Counted from the stretch's first letter, positions 19,558 through 28,353 are shown. The stretch is 64,000 nucleotides of DNA from Paracoccus sp. N5 (GCF_000371965.1 NZ_AQUO01000001.1:1310001-1374000); one strand, 5' to 3'. Numbers and translations are program-made. Notes: generated by a model not told the origin, from the letters alone.

Positions 19558-20160
19558 TCAGAACAGCCCGCGCCGCGCCAGCGCCTGGCCCAGGGCGTCG
19601 GCGCCGGTGAAATGGATGCCGTCGATGCCCAGCGCCCGGGCGCCCTCGACGTTGTCCGGGTTGTCGTCGATGAAGATGCAATCCTCGGGGCGCAGCCCGT
19701 TGCGGTCCATCAGGATGCGATAGACCGCGGGCTCGGGCTTCAGCGCCCCGACCCGCCCCGAAACCACGATGTCGCGGAACAGCTGGCCCAGCCGGGGATG
19801 GATTTCCAGCGCATGGGGCCAGGTCTCGGCCGCCCAGTTCGTCAAGCCATAGAGCGGCACATTCCGCGCCAGCAGCGCCTCGGCGATCTCCCAGGCGCCG
19901 GGCACGGTCTTTTCGATGGTCAGCGGAAAGGCGGCCAGATAGCCCGCCAGATGCCGGGCCTCGTCGCCATGCGCCTCGCGCGCGGCCTCGAGACCCTTAG
20001 CAAAGCTGCGCCCGCCGTCCTGCAACCGGTTCCAGCCGTCGAAGCCGATGCGCGCCATCCAGGCCTCGGCCGCGGCGCGGCTGGTGAAGACATCGGCAAA
20101 GGCCAGCGCCGGATCCCATTCGATCAGCACCGCCCCCAGGTCGAAGATCACGCTTTTCAT
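19558..20160 (-). CDS. HAD-superfamily phosphatase (YihX-like)
   Basis: 200 residues, HAD subfamily IA. Motif I is FDLGAVLIEWD (nucleophile Asp7, with Gly in place of the second Asp, as in YihX-type enzymes), motif II is YGLTNWA, motif III Lys is in ALKPEP, and motif IV is FIDDNPDNV. E. coli YihX dephosphorylates glucose-1-phosphate; a sugar-phosphate role would fit the neighbouring ugd, but that is inference. Confidence 0.88.
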   Translation of the reverse strand: MKSVIFDLGAVLIEWDPALAFADVFTSRAAAEAWMARIGFDGWNRLQDGGRSFAKGLEAAREAHGDEARHLAGYLAAFPLTIEKTVPGAWEIAEALLARNVPLYGLTNWAAETWPHALEIHPRLGQLFRDIVVSGRVGALKPEPAVYRILMDRNGLRPEDCIFIDDNPDNVEGARALGIDGIHFTGADALGQALARRGLF

Positions 20161-20283
20161 CGCCGGCCTCCTTTGCCATCCGGCCGGATCGTGCCGAAAC
20201 ACGGCCGGCCCGGCAAGCCGGCGCGCTTCTGCCGGGCGCCAAGCCGTGCTAGAGGCGGGGAAACCGCAGGAAGGGGAAACCGC

Positions 20284-21450
20284 ATGACCATATCGGTTGC
20301 TGGGCTGGGCTATGTCGGCATGTCGATCGCGGTGCTGCTGGCGCAGCACGACGCGGTGGTGGCGCTGGACATCAGCGCCGAGCGGGTGGCCCAGGTGAAC
20401 GCCCGCCGCTCGCCCATCGAGGATGCCGAGATCAGCCGGTGGCTGGCGGAAAAGCCGCTGCAGCTGCGCGCCACCACCGACCCGGCCGAGGCCATGGCCG
20501 GCGCCGAATTCGTCATCGTCGCCACGCCGACGAATTACGACCCGCGCTCGAACCGCTTCGACACTTCCAGCGTGGAAAGCGTGATCGCGCTGGCCCGCCA
20601 GCACGCGCCGCAGGCGACCATCGTCATCAAGTCCACGGTCCCGGTCGGCTTCACCCAGCGCATGCGCGACGAGACCGGCCATGACGGCATCCTGTTCTCG
20701 CCCGAATTCCTGCGCGAAGGCCGGGCGTTGCAGGACAACCTGCACCCGTCGCGCATCGTGGTGGGCGACCACGGCCCGGCCGCGCATCGGCTGGCCGACC
20801 TGCTGGCCCAAGGCGCGATCCGCAAGGACATGCCGGTGCTGTTCACCGGCTCGACCGAGGCCGAGGCGATCAAGCTGTTCTCGAACACCTATCTTGCCAT
20901 GCGCGTGGCCTATTTCAACGAGCTCGACAGCTATGCCGTCGCCCGCGGGCTGAACACGCGCGAGATCATCGAGGGCGTCGGCCTCGACCCGCGGATCGGC
21001 GATCAGTACAACAATCCCAGCTTCGGCTATGGCGGCTATTGCCTGCCCAAGGATACCAAGCAATTGCTGGCGAACTACGATCAGGTGCCGCAAAGCCTGA
21101 TCGCCGCGGTGGTGGACAGCAACCGCACCCGCAAGGATTTCATCGCCGAGGAAATCATCGCCCGCCGTCCGAAGCTGGTCGGCGTCTATCGGCTGGTGAT
21201 GAAATCCGGCTCGGACAATTTCCGCGACAGCTCGATCCAGGGCATCATGAAGCGGATCAAGGCCAAAGGCATCCCCTGCATCGTCTACGAGCCGGTGCTG
21301 GAACAGGACCATTTCTTCAACAGCCCGGTGGTGCGCGACCTCGGCGCCTTCAAGGCCCAGGCCGACCTGATCATCGCCAACCGCCAGGCGCCCGAACTGG
21401 CCGACGTGCAGGACAAGGTTTACACCCGCGACCTGTTCGCCCGCGACTGA
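20284..21450 (+). CDS. ugd: UDP-glucose 6-dehydrogenase
   Basis: 388 residues, oxidises UDP-glucose to UDP-glucuronate with two NAD+. The N-terminal Rossmann motif is GLGYVGM, followed by the STVPVGF segment, FSPEFLREG, the central-domain KLFSNTYLAMRVAYFNELD, and catalytic Cys253 in GGYCLPKDT. This is the shorter enterobacterial/cocci form. The product feeds capsule, exopolysaccharide or lipid A sugars; no polysaccharide cluster is adjacent. Confidence 0.95.
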   Translation: MTISVAGLGYVGMSIAVLLAQHDAVVALDISAERVAQVNARRSPIEDAEISRWLAEKPLQLRATTDPAEAMAGAEFVIVATPTNYDPRSNRFDTSSVESVIALARQHAPQATIVIKSTVPVGFTQRMRDETGHDGILFSPEFLREGRALQDNLHPSRIVVGDHGPAAHRLADLLAQGAIRKDMPVLFTGSTEAEAIKLFSNTYLAMRVAYFNELDSYAVARGLNTREIIEGVGLDPRIGDQYNNPSFGYGGYCLPKDTKQLLANYDQVPQSLIAAVVDSNRTRKDFIAEEIIARRPKLVGVYRLVMKSGSDNFRDSSIQGIMKRIKAKGIPCIVYEPVLEQDHFFNSPVVRDLGAFKAQADLIIANRQAPELADVQDKVYTRDLFARD

Positions 21451-21497
21451 GCTTGCCAAAGCCGCGCGCCGGCCCTAGTGTCCCGCCCACGACTCAT

Positions 21498-21591
21498 ACA
21501 CTTGGGGTGCCCCGAACGGGGCTGAGAGGTGCCAGGCACCGACCCATCGAACCTGATCCGGCTCATACCGGCGGAGGGAAGGGTAGAGTGT
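21498..21591 (+). promoter_or_regulatory. TPP riboswitch (THI element)
   Basis: The conserved core is clear: CTTGGGGTGCCCC, then GCTGAGAGG, ACCCATCGAACCTGATCC, and the ACCGGCGGAGGGAAGGG tail. P1 can form between ACACT (21498-21502) and AGTGT (21587-21591). It lies upstream of thiD and would repress the whole ten-gene thiamin operon when thiamin pyrophosphate is abundant. CCGCC tracts downstream can pair with the GGCGG next to the thiD start, suggesting control of translation initiation. Confidence 0.96.
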
Positions 21592-21661
21592 CGCGGCACG
21601 CAGACCACATCAGCCGCCACCCCCCTCTCCGCCGCCTCGACCGGACAATGAAAGGCGGATC

Positions 21662-22483
21662 ATGGCGGGACCAGCTCGCATCGCGCTGACCATCGCCGGC
21701 TCGGACAGCGGCGGCGGCGCCGGCATCCAGGCCGACCTCAAGACCTTCTCGGCGCTGGGGGTCTATGGCGCGTCCGTGATCACAGCCATCACCGCCCAGA
21801 ACACCCGCACCGTCGCCGCGGTCGAGGCGGTCTCGCCCGCCATGGTCGCGGCGCAGATCGACGCGGTTTTCGGCGATCTGGACGTGCGCGCGATCAAGAT
21901 CGGCATGGTCGGCGGCCCGGATGTGATCACAGCCGTCGCGGACCGGCTGCGCATCGCGCTGCAGGCCGATCCGGTCCCGGTGGTGCTGGACCCGGTCATG
22001 GTGGCGAAATCCGGCGACGCGCTGCTGCCCGACGCGGCGGTCCAGGCGCTGCGCGACCGGCTGCTGCCGCTGGCGACCGTCCTGACCCCGAACCTGCCCG
22101 AGGCCGCCCGGCTGCTGGGCCGCGCCCCGGCCGGCACGCCCGCGGAGATGGCCGAACAGGGCGAGGCGCTGCGTGCCCTGGGCGCGGGCCATGTGCTGAT
22201 GAAGGGCGGCCATGCCGAGGGCGAAACCTGCACCGACCTGCTGGTCGGGCCGCAGGGCTTTCCGCTGTCGGCGCCGCGCCAGCAAACCCGCAATACCCAT
22301 GGCACCGGCTGCTCGCTGTCCTCGGCCATCGCGGCGGGGCTGGCGCTGGGGCTGGACCTGCCCGATGCGATCACCCGCGCCCATGGCTGGCTGCAAGGCG
22401 CCATCGGCGCCGCCGACGGGCTGGGGATCGGGCTGGGCCATGGGCCGGTGCATCACTTCTACAAGATGTGGGGCGCTGAATGA
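21662..22483 (+). CDS. thiD: HMP/HMP-phosphate kinase
   Basis: 273 residues. Phosphorylates hydroxymethylpyrimidine and HMP-P to HMP-PP. Ribokinase-like signatures: TIAGSDSGGGAGIQADLK at the N-terminus, LDPVMVAKSG, the LMKGGH segment, and NTHGTGCSLSSAIAAGLA with the anion hole/catalytic region. It is the first gene of the operon behind the TPP riboswitch and overlaps thiO by four bases. Confidence 0.96.
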   Translation: MAGPARIALTIAGSDSGGGAGIQADLKTFSALGVYGASVITAITAQNTRTVAAVEAVSPAMVAAQIDAVFGDLDVRAIKIGMVGGPDVITAVADRLRIALQADPVPVVLDPVMVAKSGDALLPDAAVQALRDRLLPLATVLTPNLPEAARLLGRAPAGTPAEMAEQGEALRALGAGHVLMKGGHAEGETCTDLLVGPQGFPLSAPRQQTRNTHGTGCSLSSAIAAGLALGLDLPDAITRAHGWLQGAIGAADGLGIGLGHGPVHHFYKMWGAE

Positions 22484-23457
22484 CCCAGATAACAATTCTT
22501 GGTAGCGGCGTGATGGGGTTGGCCATTGCCTCGACCCTGCTGGATCGCGGCATCACCCCGCGCATCATCGATCCTGCCGGCAAGCCTGGCGCGCAGGCTT
22601 GCAGCTGGCGCGCCGGCGGCATGCTGGCCCCCTGGTGCGAGGCCGAAAGCGCCGAGCCGGTGGTCCTGCGCCTGGGTCTCGACGCCGCCGACTGGTGGCA
22701 GGCGCATGGCGCCGAGGTCGTCCGGCGCGGCACGCTGGTGCTTGCCCCCTCGCGCGACCGGGCGGAACTGGACCGCTTTGCCCGGATGACAGAGGCGCAT
22801 CGCCCGGTCAACGCCGACGCCATCGCCGCGCTGGAGCCCGAGTTGCAGGGCCGTTTCGCGCGCGGGTTGTTCTTCGAAAGCGAGGCGCATCTGAACCCCC
22901 GCGCCGCCCTCATGGCGCTGCGCGACCGGCTGGCCGCTGCCGGCGTGACCATCGAGACCGAAGGCGAGCCGAGCGGCCTGACCGTGGACGCCCGCGGCTT
23001 TGCCGCCCGCGACGCCTTGCCCGACCTGCGCGGCGTGCGGGGCGAGATGCTGGTGATCCGCTGCCCCGAGGTCCAGTTGACCCGCACCATCCGCCTGCTG
23101 CACCCGCGCATCCCCCTATATCTTGTTCCAAGGGGAGACGGCGTATACATGATCGGCGCCACGATGCTGGAAACCGGCGGCAAATATCGCGTCACCGCCC
23201 GCTCGGCGGTCGAGATGCTGTCGGCCGCCTATGCGCTGCATCCGGGCTTTGCCGAGGCCGAGATCCTTGAACTCGGTTCGGACGCTCGCCCGGCCTTCCC
23301 CGACAACCTGCCGCGGCTGCGGCGGCGCGGAAGCACGCTGTTTGCCAACGGCCTCTATCGCCACGGCTATCTTCTGGCCCCCGCCGTGGCCCGCATGGCT
23401 GCCGACCACCTGCTGGACGGCCAGATACCGGAGTTCATGGATGAAAATCACCCTTAA
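22480..23457 (+). CDS. thiO: Glycine oxidase ThiO
   Basis: 325-residue FAD-dependent amine oxidase. The N-terminal dinucleotide motif is ILGSGVMGLAIA, and RAGGMLAPWCEAES is typical of ThiO. It produces the dehydroglycine (iminoacetate) needed by ThiG for the thiazole ring, in place of ThiH. It is embedded between thiD and thiS, with a 17-base overlap into thiS. Confidence 0.94.
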   Translation: MTQITILGSGVMGLAIASTLLDRGITPRIIDPAGKPGAQACSWRAGGMLAPWCEAESAEPVVLRLGLDAADWWQAHGAEVVRRGTLVLAPSRDRAELDRFARMTEAHRPVNADAIAALEPELQGRFARGLFFESEAHLNPRAALMALRDRLAAAGVTIETEGEPSGLTVDARGFAARDALPDLRGVRGEMLVIRCPEVQLTRTIRLLHPRIPLYLVPRGDGVYMIGATMLETGGKYRVTARSAVEMLSAAYALHPGFAEAEILELGSDARPAFPDNLPRLRRRGSTLFANGLYRHGYLLAPAVARMAADHLLDGQIPEFMDENHP

Positions 23458-23638
23458 CGGCGAAAGCCGCAGCCTTGCCGGACCCTCGGTCCAGGATGCG
23501 CTGCAAGAAATCGGCCTGGGCGCGGCCAAGGTCGCCACGGCGCTGAACGGCGCCTTCCTGCCCGCCGCCGCCCGCGCCGGGACCAGGTTGAAGGATGGCG
23601 ACGCGCTGGAAGTCGTGGCGCCGATGCAGGGGGGCTGA
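23441..23638 (+). CDS. thiS: Sulfur carrier protein ThiS
   Basis: 65-residue ubiquitin-like protein ending in the functional GG (PMQGG), which is adenylated by ThiF and thiocarboxylated before donating sulfur to ThiG. The ATG at 23441 lies inside the 3' end of thiO, a tight coupling that fixes the start. Confidence 0.94.
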   Translation: MKITLNGESRSLAGPSVQDALQEIGLGAAKVATALNGAFLPAAARAGTRLKDGDALEVVAPMQGG

Positions 23639-23639
23639 G

Positions 23640-24404
23640 ATGCCGCGATTCTACGGAACCCATGTCGAAAGCCCGCTGATGCTGGGCACGGCGCTTTACC
23701 CCTCGCCCGCGATCATGGCCGAGGCCTTCCGCGCCTCGGGCGCCGGCATCGCCACGGTCAGCTTGCGCCGCGAGGGCGGGGCGGGCCAGGATTTCCACAA
23801 TCTCATCAAGGGATTGAATGTCCCGGTCCTGCCCAACACCGCCGGCTGCCATTCCGTGCGCGAGGCGGTGACCACCGCCCAGATGGCGCGCGAACTGTTC
23901 GGGACTCCCTGGATCAAGCTGGAGGTCATCCGCGACGACGACACGCTTTGCCCCGACGTGATCGCCTTGGTCGAGGCGGCGCGGATCCTGTCGGACGACG
24001 GCTTCCAGGTCTTTCCCTATTGCACCGAGGACCTGTCGGTCTGCGGCCGGCTGCTGGACGCGGGCTGCGAGGTGCTGATGCCCTGGGGCGCGCCCATTGG
24101 CTCGGGCCGCGGGCTGAACAACCCCTATGGGCTGCGCAGCCTGCGCGCGCATTTCCCGGACGTGGCGCTGGTGGTGGACGCGGGCATCGGCCTGCCCAGC
24201 CATGCGGCGCAGGCGATGGAACTGGGCTATGACGCGGTGCTGCTGAACACCGCCGTCGCCAAGGCCGGCGACCCAGTGGCCATGGCCCGCGCCATGGCGC
24301 TGGCGATCGAGGCCGGCCGGCTGGCGGCTGGCGCCAATCCCATCGAGGCGCGCGACATGGCCGCGCCCTCGACCCCGCTGTTCGGCATGGCGGTGCTGGG
24401 ATGA
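23640..24404 (+). CDS. thiG: Thiazole synthase ThiG
   Basis: 254 residues, TIM barrel. It condenses DXP, dehydroglycine and ThiS thiocarboxylate into the thiazole phosphate. The Schiff-base lysine segment WIKLEVI, the CEVLMPWGAPIGSGRG loop, VDAGIGLPSHA, and LLNTAVAKAGDP are all conserved. It starts one base after the thiS stop. Confidence 0.96.
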   Translation: MPRFYGTHVESPLMLGTALYPSPAIMAEAFRASGAGIATVSLRREGGAGQDFHNLIKGLNVPVLPNTAGCHSVREAVTTAQMARELFGTPWIKLEVIRDDDTLCPDVIALVEAARILSDDGFQVFPYCTEDLSVCGRLLDAGCEVLMPWGAPIGSGRGLNNPYGLRSLRAHFPDVALVVDAGIGLPSHAAQAMELGYDAVLLNTAVAKAGDPVAMARAMALAIEAGRLAAGANPIEARDMAAPSTPLFGMAVLG

Positions 24405-24997
24405 GATTGCCGCGTTTCTACCCGATCTTCGACAGCGCCGCCTGGCTGCGCCGCGCCCTGCCCCTCGGCGTCAAGCTGGTGCAGATCCGCATCAAGGACC
24501 AGCCCGCCGCGCGCCTGCTGGGCGAGCTGGCGCTGGCGCAGGAGCTGTGCCGCGAACATGGCGCCACGCTGGTCGTGAACGACCACTGGCAGGCCGCCAT
24601 CGAACTGGGCTGCGATTTCATCCACCTGGGGCAGGAGGATCTGGACACGGCCGACATCGCCGCCATCCGCCGCGCCGGCATGCGGCTGGGGATCTCGACC
24701 CATGACCATGCCGAGCTGGACCGGGCGCTGGCGCTGGCGCCCGATTACGTCGCCCTGGGCCCGGTCTGGCCGACGATCCTGAAGAAGATGAAATGGGAAC
24801 AGCAGGGCCTGGACCGGGTGCGGGAATGGCGCAAGCTGGTCGGCGCCACGCCCCTGGTCGCCATCGGCGGCGTCACCCCGGAACGCGCCCGCGAAGCCTT
24901 CGCGGCCGGCGCCGACCTGGCCTCGGCGGTGACCGACATCACGCTGAACCCCGACCCCGAGGCGCGCATCCGCGAATGGCTGGCGGCGACGGCATGA
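24401..24997 (+). CDS. thiE: Thiamin phosphate synthase
   Basis: 198 residues. It joins HMP-PP and thiazole phosphate into thiamin phosphate. Visible: VQIRIKD, VVNDHWQAAIELGCDFIHLGQEDL, GISTHDHAELDRA, YVALGPVWPT and AIGGVTPE, in family order. It overlaps thiG and thiF by four bases each. It is slightly short at the N-terminus relative to E. coli ThiE. Confidence 0.93.
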   Translation: MRLPRFYPIFDSAAWLRRALPLGVKLVQIRIKDQPAARLLGELALAQELCREHGATLVVNDHWQAAIELGCDFIHLGQEDLDTADIAAIRRAGMRLGISTHDHAELDRALALAPDYVALGPVWPTILKKMKWEQQGLDRVREWRKLVGATPLVAIGGVTPERAREAFAAGADLASAVTDITLNPDPEARIREWLAATA

Positions 24998-25968
24998 GCC
25001 GCTATCTGCGCCAGATGGTCCTGCCCGAAGTCGGCGCCGAGGGGCAGGAGCGCATCGAAGCCGCCCATGTCCTGGTCGTCGGTGCCGGGGGCCTGGGCGT
25101 GCCGGTGCTGCAATATCTGGCAGGTGCCGGCATCGGCCGCATCACGCTGATGGACCCCGACACGGTCGAGGAAACCAACCTGCACCGCCAGCCGCTCTAT
25201 CGCATGAAGGATCTGGGCCGGCCCAAGGTGCAGGCCGCGGCGCTGGCGGTGACGCGGCTGAACCCGGGGGTCCTGCTCGAGGGCCGGCGCGAGGCGCTGA
25301 CCCCGGCCAATGCGCCGGCGCTGGTCGCCGCGGCCGATGTGGTGCTGGACTGCGCCGACAGCTACGCGGCCAGCTATACGCTGTCCGACGCCTGCCTTGC
25401 CGTGGGCAAGCCGCTGATCTCGGCCTCGGCGCTGGGGATGGCGGGCTATGTCGGCGGCTTCTGCGGCGATCCCGGCCAAGGCGGCGCCCCCAGCCTGCGG
25501 GCGCTGTTCCCCGACCCGCCCGACAGCGGCCAGACCTGCGCCACGGCGGGCGTGCTGGGGCCGGTGGTCGGCCTGCTCGGCTGCCTGCAGGCGCAGATGG
25601 CGCTGCGGCTGCTTCTGGGCACCACGCCCTCGCCCCTGGGCGAGTTCATCCGCCTGGACAATGGCCGTTTCACGCAATTCCGCTTTGACGGCGCGCCGGA
25701 AAGCCCGGGGCCCCGCTTCATCGCCCGGCAGGACATCCGCCCGGGCGACCTGGTCGTCGACCTGCGCCCCAAGGACGAGGCGCCGCGCAAGGCCACGCCC
25801 AAGGCGCTGCGCATGCCCGGCTATGGCCCGATCGGCCCGCTGCCCGAACCCGGCCAGCGCGCGGTGCTGGCCTGCCGCTCGGGGCTGCGCTCATGGCGTG
25901 CCGCCGACGCCCTTTCGCGCCGCTGGGACGGCGAGATCACCCTTCTAGCCCTGGGAGACGAGACTTGA
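24994..25968 (+). CDS. thiF: ThiF-type adenylyltransferase with C-terminal rhodanese-like domain
   Basis: 324 residues. The ThiF/MoeB core (1-230) has VVGAGGLGVPVLQYLAGAGIG and the conserved Cys182 in TCATAGVLGP; it adenylates the ThiS C-terminus. The zinc CxxC pairs of E. coli ThiF are not present. Residues about 240-324 form a rhodanese-like domain with an active-site-type loop CRSGLRS (Cys294), which could deliver persulfide sulfur to ThiS. It is coupled on both sides by 4-base overlaps. MoeB-type activity in molybdopterin synthesis is the alternative role. Confidence 0.9.
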   Translation: MSRYLRQMVLPEVGAEGQERIEAAHVLVVGAGGLGVPVLQYLAGAGIGRITLMDPDTVEETNLHRQPLYRMKDLGRPKVQAAALAVTRLNPGVLLEGRREALTPANAPALVAAADVVLDCADSYAASYTLSDACLAVGKPLISASALGMAGYVGGFCGDPGQGGAPSLRALFPDPPDSGQTCATAGVLGPVVGLLGCLQAQMALRLLLGTTPSPLGEFIRLDNGRFTQFRFDGAPESPGPRFIARQDIRPGDLVVDLRPKDEAPRKATPKALRMPGYGPIGPLPEPGQRAVLACRSGLRSWRAADALSRRWDGEITLLALGDET

Positions 25969-26906
25969 AGCACCTGCCCCTTGCCGCCGCCGCGCTGGCC
26001 CTGCTGGCGCAACCCGTCCTTGCCGCCGACAAGGTGACGCTGATGCTGGACTGGTTCGTGAACCCCGACCATGCCCCGATCATCGTCGCCCAGGAAAAGG
26101 GCTTCTTCGCCGACGCGGGGCTGGAGGTCGAGGTCGTCGCCCCCGCCGATCCCTCGGACCCGCCCAAGCTGGTCGCGGCGGGCAAGGCCGATTACGCCAT
26201 CAGCTACCAGCCGCAGCTACACCTGCAGGTGCATGAGGGCCTGCCGCTGAAGCGCGTCGGCACCCTGGTCGCGACGCCCCTGAACTGTCTGATGGTCAAG
26301 GCCGACGGGCCGGTGCAGCAGCTTGCGGACCTCAAGGGCAAGAAGATCGGCTATTCGGTCTCGGGGGTCGAGGATGCGCTGGTCGGCCAGATCCTCAAGA
26401 CCGCCGGCCTGACCATGGCTGACGTCGAGATGGTCAACGTCAACTGGTCGCTGTCGCCGGCGCTGATCGCCGGCCAGGTCGATGCCACCATCGGCGCCTA
26501 TCGCAATTTCGAGCTGACGCAGATGCGGCTGGAAGGCGCCGAGGGTCGCTGCTTCTTTGTCGAGGAAAGCGGCGTGCCGACCTATGACGAGCTGATCTTC
26601 GTCGCCAATCCGCAGACCATGGACAAGGACCGCACCACCCGCCTGCTGCATGCGGTCGAGCGCGGCGCGCAATATATGGTCAACCACCCGGACGAGGCCT
26701 GGGAACTGTTCTCGGCCACCGCCCCCGATCTCGGGGACGAGCTCAACGCCGAGGCTTGGAAGGAAACCCTGCCGCGCTTTTCGCAATCGCCGGCGGCGCT
26801 GGACCAGGGCCGCTATGCGCGGTTCGAGCAGTTCCTCAAGGATGCCGGGCTGGTGGACAGCGTGCTGCCGGTCTCGGACCTGGCGATGGATGTGGGGGCG
26901 CCATGA
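25965..26906 (+). CDS. thiY: ThiY-like pyrimidine-precursor binding protein
   Basis: 313 residues, with a signal peptide cleaved after QPVLA. NMT1/THI5-like binding domain: VTLMLDWFVNPDHAPIIVAQEKGFF, PADPSDPPKLVAAGKADYAISYQP, and GVEDALVGQILK. It delivers formyl-aminopyrimidine-type HMP precursors to the ThiX/ThiZ transporter. The start is TTG at 25965, overlapping the thiF stop by four bases; no ATG gives a sensible signal peptide. Confidence 0.9.
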   Translation: MKHLPLAAAALALLAQPVLAADKVTLMLDWFVNPDHAPIIVAQEKGFFADAGLEVEVVAPADPSDPPKLVAAGKADYAISYQPQLHLQVHEGLPLKRVGTLVATPLNCLMVKADGPVQQLADLKGKKIGYSVSGVEDALVGQILKTAGLTMADVEMVNVNWSLSPALIAGQVDATIGAYRNFELTQMRLEGAEGRCFFVEESGVPTYDELIFVANPQTMDKDRTTRLLHAVERGAQYMVNHPDEAWELFSATAPDLGDELNAEAWKETLPRFSQSPAALDQGRYARFEQFLKDAGLVDSVLPVSDLAMDVGAP

Positions 26907-27571
26907 GCTACGGTGAAAGCTTCGCCCGGCTGCGCGCGGCCGCGCCCGACTGGGACGCCTATACCCGCCACGGCTTCGTCGAGGGCATGCGCGACGGCAG
27001 CCTGCCGCGCGCGGAATACCTCGCCTATCTGGTGCAGGACTATCTGTTCCTGATCCAGTTCAGCCGCGCCTGGGCGTTGGCGGTGGTCAAGGCGGGCGAT
27101 CTGGACGAGATGCGGGCCTGCGCCGCCACCGTGCATACGCTGCTCGACCACGAAATGGCGCTGCATGTGCAGACCTGCGCCGCGGCGGGGATCGACACGG
27201 CGGCGATGCTGGCGACGCCCGAAGCGGTGACGAACATCGCCTATACCCGCTATGTGCTCGACGCCGGGCTCGCGGGCGATTTCCTCGACCTGCTGGCGGC
27301 GCTGATGCCCTGCGTGCTGGGCTATGGCGAGATCGGCCTGCGCCTTGCGGCCGAGGCCGCGCCGGACACGCCCTATCGCGCCTGGATCGACACCTATGCC
27401 GGCACCGAATACCAGCAGGCCTGCCGCGACGCCGGCGCGCTGCTGGACGCGGCGGTCGGCAGGCGCCTGGGCGACACCCCGCAGGACAGCCCGCGCTGGA
27501 ACGCGCTGACGGACCGCTTCGCCACCGCAACCCGGCTCGAGGCCGCCTTCTGGGATCTGGGCCGGGCATGA
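26903..27571 (+). CDS. tenA: Aminopyrimidine aminohydrolase TenA
   Basis: 222 residues, all-helical. It hydrolyses aminomethyl-pyrimidine salvage products to HMP. It is the cysteine-bearing TenA_C type: the catalytic Cys lies in ALMPCVLGYGEIG and the Glu in LEAAFWD near the end, with YAGTEYQ between. Position between thiY and thiZ fits the FAMP salvage route. Confidence 0.93.
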   Translation: MSYGESFARLRAAAPDWDAYTRHGFVEGMRDGSLPRAEYLAYLVQDYLFLIQFSRAWALAVVKAGDLDEMRACAATVHTLLDHEMALHVQTCAAAGIDTAAMLATPEAVTNIAYTRYVLDAGLAGDFLDLLAALMPCVLGYGEIGLRLAAEAAPDTPYRAWIDTYAGTEYQQACRDAGALLDAAVGRRLGDTPQDSPRWNALTDRFATATRLEAAFWDLGRA

Positions 27572-28353
27572 CGGCACGGGTGCGGGGACAGGCCTGGGTC
27601 GGCGAGACGCCGCTGTTCGCCCCCATTGACCTGACGGTGGCGCCGGGCCGGTGGACCTGCCTGCTCGGCCCCTCGGGCGTCGGCAAATCCACCATCCTGC
27701 GCCTGCTCGCCGGGCTGGAAACCGGCGCGCGCTTTCAGGGCGAGGTCACGCGGGACGCCCCCGTCGCGCTGATGGCGCAGGATCCGGGGCTGATCCCCTG
27801 GCTCGACGTCGCCGGCAATGTCGCGCTGGGCGCCCGGCTGCGCGGCACGCTCCCGGCTTCTTTCTTGTCGAAATATCCCGGGGGGCGCGAGACCGACCCC
27901 GTCGAGGGGTCGGTCTCGCGGGGGGCAGAGCCCCCCCTGGACCCCGCCGCCCGCGCCGCGCATCTGATCGAGGCCGTGGGCCTTGCCGACCGCATCCATC
28001 ACCTGCCCGCGAACCTGTCCGGCGGCCAGCGCCAGCGCGTCGCCCTGGCCCGCACGCTGTTCGAGGACCGGTCGCTGGTGCTGCTGGACGAGCCGTTCTC
28101 GGCGCTGGATGCGCGCACCCGGGCGCAGATGCAGGACCTGTCGGCCCGCCTGCTGCACCGCCGCAGCATCCTGCTGGTCACGCATGACCCGGCCGAGGCC
28201 GCCCGGCTGGGCGACCGCATCCTGCTATTGCGCGAAACCGGGCTGACCGACTGGCCGGTGCCCCTGCCCCGGCCCGAAGCCGCCGCCCGGCCCTTCGACG
28301 CGCCCGAGGTGCTGGCGCTGCAGGCCGAGTTGATGCGCGGGATGATGGCATGA
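27568..28353 (+). CDS. thiZ: ThiZ-like ABC transporter ATPase carrying an in-frame repeat insertion
   Basis: 261 residues. Walker A GPSGVGKST (34-42), Q-loop MAQDPGLIPW, signature LSGGQRQRV (about 150-158), Walker B VLLDEPFSALD and switch His in VTHD are intact. It energises the ThiXYZ importer for HMP precursors. Residues about 95-126, in the helical subdomain between Q-loop and signature, are encoded by a palindromic repeat that normally occurs between genes. Without them the protein would be of ordinary size. Whether it is still functional is not visible from sequence, but all catalytic motifs are retained and the frame is open. Confidence 0.9.
   Translation: MTARVRGQAWVGETPLFAPIDLTVAPGRWTCLLGPSGVGKSTILRLLAGLETGARFQGEVTRDAPVALMAQDPGLIPWLDVAGNVALGARLRGTLPASFLSKYPGGRETDPVEGSVSRGAEPPLDPAARAAHLIEAVGLADRIHHLPANLSGGQRQRVALARTLFEDRSLVLLDEPFSALDARTRAQMQDLSARLLHRRSILLVTHDPAEAARLGDRILLLRETGLTDWPVPLPRPEAAARPFDAPEVLALQAELMRGMMA
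27852..27946. repeat. Palindromic repeat, copy C, inside the thiZ-like gene
   Basis: The 28-base core at 27852-27879 matches 11718-11745 with one difference. It is followed by a perfect 15-base inverted repeat CGCGAGACCGACCCC (27886-27900)/GGGGTCGGTCTCGCG (27906-27920), then a GGGGG-CAGAG-CCCCC hairpin and TGGACCCC. Its length is compatible with the reading frame, and it adds about 32 residues. Confidence 0.85.

Noticed and set aside
19558..21459. A 633-residue fusion of an N-terminal region with the HAD phosphatase
   Set aside because: The N-terminal part is the antisense of ugd; the HAD protein has its own ATG at 20160.
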